DNA from: Halichondria panicea
Taxonomy: Eukaryota > Porifera > Demospongiae > Suberitida > Halichondriidae
Assembly: GCF_963675165.1 (NCBI RefSeq)
Contig: NC_087393.1
Coordinates: forward strand, 2,175,502 to 2,239,501
Length of the DNA stretch: 64,000 nucleotides
Direction of reading: 5' to 3'
This document shows positions 57,101 through 64,000 of the stretch, piece after piece. The notes below the pieces were generated by a model. It saw only the letters and a program-made list of their open reading frames with translations. It made no database searches and had not been told where the DNA came from. The position numbers were made by a program, and so were the translations under genes. Position 1 is the first letter of the stretch, and the number at the start of each line of letters is the position of its first letter.

Positions 57101-57200
57101 TTCCAAAACTAAAGGTACCCATAGTGTTATTATTTGTGCTGTAGGACACCGTTCCATTCTCAGTTGCTGGCAGAGTCTCACAGGTAATAGCTGCATGTAG
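48132..57200 (-). CDS. Giant tandem CCP (sushi) domain protein, 3' portion
   Basis: Twenty-one CCP exons of ~207-210 bp with ~220-260 bp introns. Positions (kb, low ends): 48.13, 48.58, 49.00, 49.44, 49.86, 50.31, 50.73, 51.17, 51.60, 52.04, 52.47, 52.91, 53.33, 53.77, 54.18, 54.64, 55.06, 55.50, 56.10, 56.57, 56.99. Each is phase 1-1 (acceptor ATGCAG|CT, donor GAAG|GTA), so any number can be added or lost in frame. Two alternating types exist: A (VGFSLVGSETRSCGDG) and B (VGFFLIGDETIRTCVDG). Each has the four CCP cysteines (ITCETLP, YFSCDV, RSC or RTC, PAC), but the canonical Trp before the last Cys is Phe (EFNGT / KFNGT). N-glycosylation sites (NMT, NGT) recur. The exon at 48132 lacks the donor and ends PACT-stop, so it is the C-terminus. 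The N-terminus lies beyond the window. CCP arrays mediate extracellular adhesion or complement-like recognition. Confidence 0.85.
55881..56089. mobile_element. TACCGTATAGC-family MITE inside the CCP array
   Basis: GTATAGCGGGTAATTTTCGG to GCTATACGGCAGTA closely matches the copy at 900-1096. It lies in the intron between CCP exons 18 and 19 and explains the longer (about 1,055 bp) spacing there. The neighbouring intron sequence is partly lost on one side. Confidence 0.85.
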
Positions 57201-57218
57201 AATTAAGGACATACATAT

Positions 57219-58159
57219 CCCTTTCCTTGCCATTCGTGAAATCTGGAACAGGAGCGTCTTTAGGTCGATCAATTAGTGTGGATCCGGCCTCACCACGCCT
57301 CCAAGTCATTCTATTAGTCTAGATCCGGCTAGCAATTCTAGCTGGGACTCCCAGTTCTAGCTCCTTTTGTTTAGCGTGTCAGAGACTGGGAGAAGATGAT
57401 TGGCACTCCCTGGCTCCTTTGGATGTACAGCTGTCCAGATCCCTAGAACATACCCTCCATTCTGACGAGTTATCAGTGCATAGGGTGCTTACTAGATTCT
57501 TGCCAGCCAGTACAGTTCAAGCTACACACAGCACCGCTCAACTATTCTCTACCCCATTATCTAGCTAAATCTGGTCCAACTAGACAGCAGACACAGCTAG
57601 TTAATTCAGTAAAGCCAGGGGTAGCCCTACTTCTACGGTTGTTCAGTACCCACGGTAACAATTCCTCTGGGCTGGGCTAACTAGTTGAGCCACGCCTCCC
57701 AATTCTCAAGGCTAGGTACATGTCTCTGTCTAGCTGCTTCTTCAGCTTCTTGCTCAGTTTTGTGGCTTAGAGAAAGGCCAGCTACTCAGGGGGAAGAGTC
57801 CAGATGAAAGTCTGGCAGCCAGGTGACGTCCAAACGGTCAGTTATTCTTTCCACCAACTTTTTAATCTAGTCTAGTCCTGCTTGCACTGCTACTACTACT
57901 GCTGCCTACTGCTGCTACTCTTCCTAGCTAGTCAAAGGTTTCTTTTTTTTTTTTTTTTTTTTTTATAACTACATATGCACAAAGAGACATCAAAGCTTAC
58001 ATCAAAGGACACAGATTTTTAGCCTACTTGACTGATAAGGCGGTTACCTAGACTACAGTTTGTTTGTCAGGGAGGAGCTCACATACAACTTCATCTAATT
58101 CATCATAACGATTCCTTACCCATTGTTGTAATTTCTACAACAGATTGCCAAGGAAAGAG
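57219..58159. repeat. Left 941 bp direct repeat
   Basis: Starts CCCTTTCCTTGCCATTCG and ends GCCAAGGAAAGAG, so each repeat is itself bounded by short inverted ends. It contains a T tract of over 20 bases and no gene. It is virtually identical to 63028-63968. ATAT precedes it and ATAA follows it. Confidence 0.9.
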
Positions 58160-58325
58160 ATAATTACAACAGAATTTACAACAGAGTGGGTTAGGGCCTC
58201 TCATATACAACTGAATTCTTTATCACAATTTTATTAATCATTGAAATAATACCCCTTTCCTCCCCTCTCCAAGGCCAATTTAGACCAGGAGAGTACCATC
58301 TAACAAAAATCAGTCACACAGCACA

Positions 58326-61300
58326 TTAGCTAGCACATGTGTGTCCGATAACAGAGTGTCCTTTGCATATTCTTATGCGACAGTGGGGACATGCCATTGC
58401 AGTGTGTTGCTGCTCTCTGCTAGGGATCTTCTCCCGAACACACACTTGACAGCGCCCACGAGACACTCCGACACTATTTGCACTCACACGTGCGCCCTGT
58501 GATGGGGGGAAAACGATATTTAGACTGGCCAGACCTGAGGCACTGCTACGAGTACGTGGCACACCCAATAGACTATGAATTAGTTCCAATCGAAACCCTT
58601 TCAAAGGCATGGCCTTTGAACCCACCCTGACACAGTTGTGCCTGTATAGAATGTATGCATTATTCACACTAACGTCAAGGAATTGAAAGAAAATCCTGAA
58701 CCAATACCGCCGACACTTTCTATCGTACCCATAGGTTTTCCTCATACGCCCTGTATTGTCAACTCCTCCCATGTACATGTTATATGCAGGGAGACAGGGG
58801 GGGACACTCTGAGAGCGTAGGGTACCGTCTTTGTGCATTCGCATTACAGTGTGGGGCATATGGTCAGGGAACACATTTGTTGCAAAGGACACAACTCTAC
58901 GGTCGTTAAACATAGAGTAAGAAATATCACCAACAGTCATGGACGTATAGTCACCTTTGTCGAGTACCACATCCTTAAGACTTGCTGGGAAACCAGCAGC
59001 ATTCTTCAAAATTGTGCCGACAGTAAACACATTTTGCTTAGCCAACTCTTCTATCAATGGACCGGACGTGTAAAAGTTGTCCATGTACACAACATGCTGA
59101 TGACCATAAAAAGGAGTGAGTAAACGATGGACTACATTTTTCACAAGCCCTTTCACAGCTATCTTTTTCCCAGAGGAATCGGTGAGCTTACCACTGTATA
59201 CATCAAACACACAGAGATACCCACAGCATGAACATGAGCAGCACCATACCTTGAACCCCAGTTTAACAGGCTTCTTGGGCATATGAATTTTCCCGCTTTT
59301 ACGACCCTTGTACTTTATCATCATCTCATCAACGGAAAGCTCCTGACTGGGATTATACCTCATGAAGTAGTTGGCTTTAAGAGTCTCTAAAACAGTTTTT
59401 AGCTTGCTAGTTACCTTACGTGCATCAGTGATGGACGTATTGTCCTCACAGTGCAGATACCGCCATAAACTTTGGAACCTTTTGAGCGACATTACATTGC
59501 TCACACATTGTACACCTAAAAGGGGATCCTTGGACCAGTAGTCCGTAATTTCAGGGAGCCTATGAATGCCCATCTCTAGTACAATCCCCAAAAACACCCA
59601 CAATTCGGCACTGTTTGTAGCTGACCAACCCTTAGCACCACACTGCCTAGCGTACAGGTTGGTCTGTTCGGCTATGTACTCACACAAACTATCGGGCCAA
59701 AGTAACTTAACAAAATCTAGGCATGGAGTTACAGACGGATCAAGTTGATCGACAGGACCGACCACACCGCCAAAGACGGGGTATCTTCCTGTGGACTTAG
59801 CTTTTTGGAGTCCATTGTCCCTCGCCAGCTTCCTCCGTTTGGGAGTCGGAGCCATGCCATCGACCATTTCGTCATCATCCTCCACTGCAGCATCTGCACG
59901 GAAACAAAGCATGAATATCATTAGAGTACCACAAGAGTGCTCGCCAGTGCAGGTGGGGGACAGGCTATGAATGTCATTATGTGGGCGTACCACACGCTAG
60001 TGGTGCTATGAATATCATTAACTACTGGGGGGGGGTTAGGGCGCATAGGTACAGTACAGCAGAGGAAAAGGCTCGTCCACATCAAAGGCTCGTGGGAGGA
60101 GCCCAACAAACCACAACAACCATGAATGTCATTAGTGGGCGTACCACACGCTAGTGGTGCTATGAATATCATTAACTACTGGGGGGGGGGGGGTTAGGGC
60201 GCATAGGTACAGTACAGCAGAGGAAAAGGCTCGTCCCCATCAAAGGCTCGTGGGAGGATCCCAACAAACCACAACAACCATGAATGTCATTATGTGGGCG
60301 TACCGCACGCTAGTGGTGCTATGAATATCATTAACTACTGGGGGGGTTTAGGGCACATAGGTACAGTACAGCAGAGGAAAAGGCTCGTCCACATCAAAGG
60401 CTCGTGGGAGGAGCCCAACAAACCACAACAACCATGAATGTCATTATGCGGGCGTACCGCACGCTAGTGGTGCTATGAATATCATTAACTACTGGGGGGG
60501 GGGGGGGGGTTAGGGCACATAGGTACAGTACAGCAGAGGAAAAGGCTCGTCCACATCAAAGGCTCGTGGGAGGAGCCCAACAAACCACAACAACCATGAA
60601 TGTCATTATGTGGGCGTACCGCACGCTAGTGGTGCTATGAATATCATTAACTACTGGGGGGGGGGGGTTAGGGCACATAGGTACAGTACAGCAGAGGAAA
60701 GGCTCGTCCACATCAAAGGCTCGTGGGAGGAGCCCAACAAACCACAACAACCATGAATGTCATTACGTGGGCGTACCACACGCTAGTGGTGCTATGAATA
60801 TCATTAACTACTGGGGGGGGGGGTTTAGGGCACATAGGTACAGTACAGCAGAGGAAAAGGCTCGTCCACATCAAAGGCTCGTGGGAGGAGCCCAACAAAC
60901 CACAACAACCATGAATGTCATTATGTGGGCGTACCGCACGCTAGTGGTGCTATGAATATCATTAACTACTGGGGGGGGGGGTTAGGGCACATAGGTACAG
61001 TACAGCAGAGGAAAAGGCTCGTCCACATCAAAGGCTCGTGGGAGGAGCCCAACAAACCACAACAACCATGAATGTCATTACGTGGGCGTACCGCACGCTA
61101 GTGGTGCTATGAATATCATTAACTACTGGGGGGGGGGTTAGGGCACATAGGTACAGTACAGCAGAGGAAAAGGCTCGTCCCCATCAAAGGCTCGTAACAA
61201 ACCACAACAACCATGAATGTCATTATGTGGGCGTACCACACGCTAGTGGTGCTATGAATATCATTAACTACTGGGGGGGGGGGGGTTAGGGCACATAGGT

Positions 61301-63001
61301 ACAGTACAGCAGAGGAAAAGGCTCGTCCCCATCAAAGGCTCGTAACAAACCACAACAACCATGAATGTCATTATGTGGGCGTACCACACGCTAGTGGTGC
61401 TATGAATATCATTAACTACTGGGGGGGGGGGGTTAGGGCACATAGGTACAGTACAGCAGAGGAAAAGGCTCGTCCCCATCAAAGGCTCGTGGGAGGAGCC
61501 CAACAAACCACAACAACCATGAATGTCATTACGTGGGCGTACCGCACGCTAGTGGTGCTATGAATATCATTAACTACTGGGGGGGGGGGGGGTTAGGGCA
61601 CATAGGTACAGTACAGCAGAGGAAAAGGCTCGTCCACATCAAAGGCTCGTGGGAGGAGCCCAACAAACCACAACAACCATGAATGTCATTACGTGGGCGT
61701 ACCACACACTAGTGGTGCTATGAATATCATTAACTACTGGGGGGGGGGGTTAGGGCACATAGGTACAGTACAGCAGAGGAAAAGGCTCGTCCCCATCAAA
61801 GGCTCGTGGGAGGAGCCCAACAAACCACAACAACCATGAATGTCATTATGTGGGCGTACCACACGCTAGTGGTGCTATGAATATCATTAACTACTGGGGG
61901 GGGGGGGGGTTAGGGCACATAGGTACAGTACAGCAGAGGAAAAGGCTCGTCCCCATCAAAGGCTCGTGGGAGGAGCCCAACAAACCACAACAACCATGAA
62001 TGTCATTACGTGGGCGTACCGCACGCTAGTGGTGCTATGAATATCATTAACTACTGGGGGGGGGGGTTAGGGCACATAGGTACAGTACAGCAGAGGAAAA
62101 GGCTCGTCCACATCAAAGGCTCGTGGGAGGAGCCCAACAAACCACAACAACCATGAATGTCATTACGTGGGCGTACCACACACTAGTGGTGCTATGAATA
62201 TCATTAACTACTGGGGGGGGGGTTAGGGCACATAGGTACAGTACAGCAGAGGAAAAGGCTCGTCCCCATCAAAGGCTCGTGGGAGGAGCCCAACAAACCA
62301 CAACAACCATGAATGTCATTATGTGGGCGTACCACACGCTAGTGGTGCTATGAATATCATTAACTACTGGGGGGGGGGGGGGGGTTAGGGCACATAGGTA
62401 CAGTACAGCAGAGGAAAAGGCTCGTCCACATCAAAGGCTCGTGGGAGGAGCCCAACAAACCACAACAACCATGAATGTCATTATGTGGGCGTACCGCACG
62501 CTAGTGGTGCTATGAATATAATTAACTACTGGGGGGGGTTAGGGCACATAGGTACAGTACAGCAGAGGAAAAGGCTCGTCCACATCAAAGGCTCGTGGGA
62601 GGAGCCCAACAAACCACAACAACCATGAATATCAATATGTGGGCGTAATGCACGCGTGTGGTGCTATGAATATCATTAACAACTGGGGGTTAGGGTACAG
62701 TACAGTACTGCAGTCAAGGCGACGCCAAAAAGAGGCTCACACAATGTAGGAGGAGCCACAAAAGGCATGCACATGACGCCTCCGCCAAAAAGAGGCCACA
62801 TATCGTTAGGGCATCACAATGCTGCCTCCCCAACCACTATTTAATGGTGCAATGACACAAACCTGAATCACTCTCCAGATCTGTCTCAAAATCGTCATCA
62901 CTGGGCTCGTCATGGTCATAACAGACTTCCTGGTCCTCCTCAAGCTCTCTGACAGTGTGCTCAAGCTCGCTGACAGTGTCAAGGAGTCCAATCAGCTCCA
63001 T
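58326..63001 (-). CDS. piggyBac transposase (PGBD4-like)
   Basis: Exon 1 is 63001-62863 (46 codons, acidic: MELIGLLDTVSELEH...) and exon 2 is 59893-58326 (acceptor CCGTGCAG), joined in phase 1, giving 568 residues. The catalytic domain is DDE_Tnp_1_7 type: SVDEMMIKYKG (first Asp), VVYMDNFYTS (second Asp) and YMGGVDNTGRM (third Asp). The C-terminus is a Cys/His-rich domain (CQVC, CPHCRIRICKGH, GHTC) that in piggyBac enzymes binds the transposon ends. The frame is fully open, so the enzyme could be functional. The intron of about 2.97 kb is mostly tandem satellite. The start codon lies only 26 bp inside the right direct repeat, so that repeat probably supplies the promoter. Confidence 0.9.
59965..62700. 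repeat. About 157 bp satellite with variable poly(G) tracts
   Basis: About 18 copies of a unit containing CATGAATGTCATTATGTGGG, CTAGTGGTGCTATGAATATC, ATTAACTACT, a G run of 7-17, TTAGGGCACATAGGTACAG, AAAGGCTCGT and GGGAGGAGCCCAACAAACC. Unit length varies through the G run and a missing GGGAGGAGCCC block in two copies. It lies wholly in the piggyBac intron. The last copy (62.63 kb) is diverged. Confidence 0.95.
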
Positions 63002-63027
63002 TTGGATTCAAAAGTTTTGAAAAATAA

Positions 63028-63968
63028 CCCTTTCCTTGCCATTCGTGAAATCTGGAACAGGAGCGTCTTTAGGTCGATCAATTAGTGTGGATCCGGCCTC
63101 ACCACGCCTCCAAGTCATTCTATTAGTCTAGATCCGGCTAGCAATTCTAGCTGGGACTCCCAGTTCTAGCTCCTTTTGTTTAGCGTGTCAGAGACTGGGA
63201 GAAGATGATTGGCACTCCCTGGCTCCTTTGGATGTACAGCTGTCCAGATCCCTAGAACATACCCTCCATTCTGACGAGTTATCAGTGCATAGGGTGCTTA
63301 CTAGATTCTTGCCAGCCAGTACAGTTCAAGCTACACACAGCACCGCTCAACTATTCTCTACCCCATTATCTAGCTAAATCTGGTCCAACTAGACAGCAGA
63401 CACAGCTAGTTAATTCAGTAAAGCCAGGGGTAGCCCTACTTCTACGGTTGTTCAGTACCCACGGTAACAATTCCTCTGGGCTGGGCTAACTAGTTGAGCC
63501 ACGCCTCCCAATTCTCAAGGCTAGGTACATGTCTCTGTCTAGCTGCTTCTTCAGCTTCTTGCTCAGTTTTGTGGCTTAGAGAAAGGCCAGCTACTCAGGG
63601 GGAAGAGTCCAGATGAAAGTCTGGCAGCCAGGTGACGTCCAAACGGTCAGTTATTCTTTCCACCAACTTTTTAATCTAGTCTAGTCCTGCTTGCACTGCT
63701 ACTACTACTGCTGCCTACTGCTGCTACTCTTCCTAGCTAGTCAAAGGTTTCTTTTTTTTTTTTTTTTTTTTTTATAACTACATATGCACAAAGAGACATC
63801 AAAGCTTACATCAAAGGACACAGATTTTTAGCCTACTTGACTGATAAGGCGGTTACCTAGACTACAGTTTGTTTGTCAGGGAGGAGCTCACATACAACTT
63901 CATCTAATTCATCATAACGATTCCTTACCCATTGTTGTAATTTCTACAACAGATTGCCAAGGAAAGAG
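63028..63968. repeat. Right 941 bp direct repeat
   Basis: Same sequence and orientation as 57219-58159 except for the T-tract length. Preceded by ATAA and followed by ATAT, then the CCP-array intron. Confidence 0.9.
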
Positions 63969-63972
63969 ATAT

Positions 63973-64000
63973 ACAGTGTAAAACAGTGGTGTAGAAAGAT
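63973..64000 (-). other. CCP-array intron resumes
   Basis: ACAGTGTAAAACAGTGGTGTAG matches the intron next to type A exons (as at 55.30 kb), so the CCP gene continues beyond the window. Confidence 0.85.

Larger units (their letters stand above)
48132..57210. repeat. About 866 bp A+B exon-pair tandem array, with a 1,734 bp higher-order duplication
   Basis: Type A exons recur about every 865 bp (ends at 48362, 49228, 50093, 50962, 51827, 52695, 53556, 54407, then 55.28, 56.33 and 57.20 kb). Introns are conserved along with exons. The block 49.0-50.7 kb is almost identical to 50.7-52.4 kb: four consecutive exons encode the same or nearly the same peptides. This points to very recent unequal exchange of a two-pair unit. 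Confidence 0.95.
57219..63968. mobile_element. piggyBac unit bounded by 941 bp direct repeats
   Basis: The unit is flanked by ATAT on both sides (57215-57218 and 63969-63972), and the CCP intron resumes without loss at 63973 (ACAGTGTAAAACAGTGG). Outer ends are CCCTTTCCTTG and its near-inverse CAAGGAAAGAG. The unit contains a piggyBac transposase gene (-), a 157 bp satellite in that gene's intron, and two near-identical 941 bp direct repeats. PiggyBac elements normally duplicate TTAA; ATAT and the direct repeats are both unusual. Confidence 0.8.

Noticed and set aside
48986-57200. Plus-strand repeated open frames (MEYNTFTSWCC type)
   Set aside because: Antisense to the CCP exons; repeated only because the exons are.
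59965-62700. CRISPR or telomere-like array
   Set aside because: Units are ~157 bp with no unique spacers, and there is only one TTAGGG per unit; it is an intronic satellite in animal DNA.
57219-63968. LTR retrotransposon interpretation of the 941 bp direct repeats
   Set aside because: The interior encodes a piggyBac transposase and no reverse transcriptase or gag; no primer-binding site or polypurine tract was seen.

Overview
The window looks like animal nuclear DNA, most likely from a demosponge. The basis is small GT-AG introns, AT-rich intergenic DNA full of small inverted-repeat elements, and sponge-typical families: TKL-like kinases with HRDLT and DLG in place of HRDLK and DFG, a kinase-kelch fusion, a beta/gamma-crystallin, a large CCP (sushi) array, and a multipass receptor-like protein with an extracellular beta-helix region and CPFDYC / LCGSC motifs. 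No species is named, and all functional calls are from reading the sequence.

Layout. 0.6-2.8 kb: a kinase gene (-). 3-8.7 kb: gene-free, with small repeats. 8.85-10.15 kb: a beta/gamma-crystallin gene (+) with a TATA box. 12.2-14.8 kb: a kinase-coiled coil-kelch gene (+). 15.6-45.7 kb: one host membrane-protein gene (-), now dead and split by two insertions. The first is an incomplete Ty3/gypsy fossil (16504-20064, target duplication CGTAT). The second is a 22.1 kb DNA transposon (20571-42706, 6 bp target duplication GTATTA). 47-57.2 kb: a fragment of another extracellular gene, then at least 21 tandem CCP exons (-). 57.2-64 kb: a piggyBac transposase gene between two near-identical 941 bp direct repeats, itself inserted in the CCP array.

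The main discovery is the 22.1 kb element. It has roughly 850 bp inverted ends that include a 20 bp minisatellite and a promoter/first-exon region. It encodes an IS3-like integrase (IS3EU-type by inference) and carries open genes for a HECT ubiquitin ligase, a chromodomain protein, a protein kinase, a short MGNCC protein and a 727-residue RNase-H-like DDE-type protein. A Ngaro-type tyrosine-recombinase retroelement (25098-35647) sits between two divergent cargo genes. Inside that sits a third element (30171-35519) with 70 bp perfect inverted ends and a 9 bp target duplication, encoding a RecQ-like helicase and a 970-residue DUF6589-type protein with all seven exons in phase. Two tiny elements, 51 bp and 25 bp, with the same TAGC ends and 9 bp duplications lie in the dead host gene. 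They support a distinct transposon family whose smallest member is almost only ends.

The insertion order can be read directly: host gene, then giant element, then Ngaro-type element, then helicase/DUF6589 element. The gypsy copy and the miniature elements hit the host gene independently.
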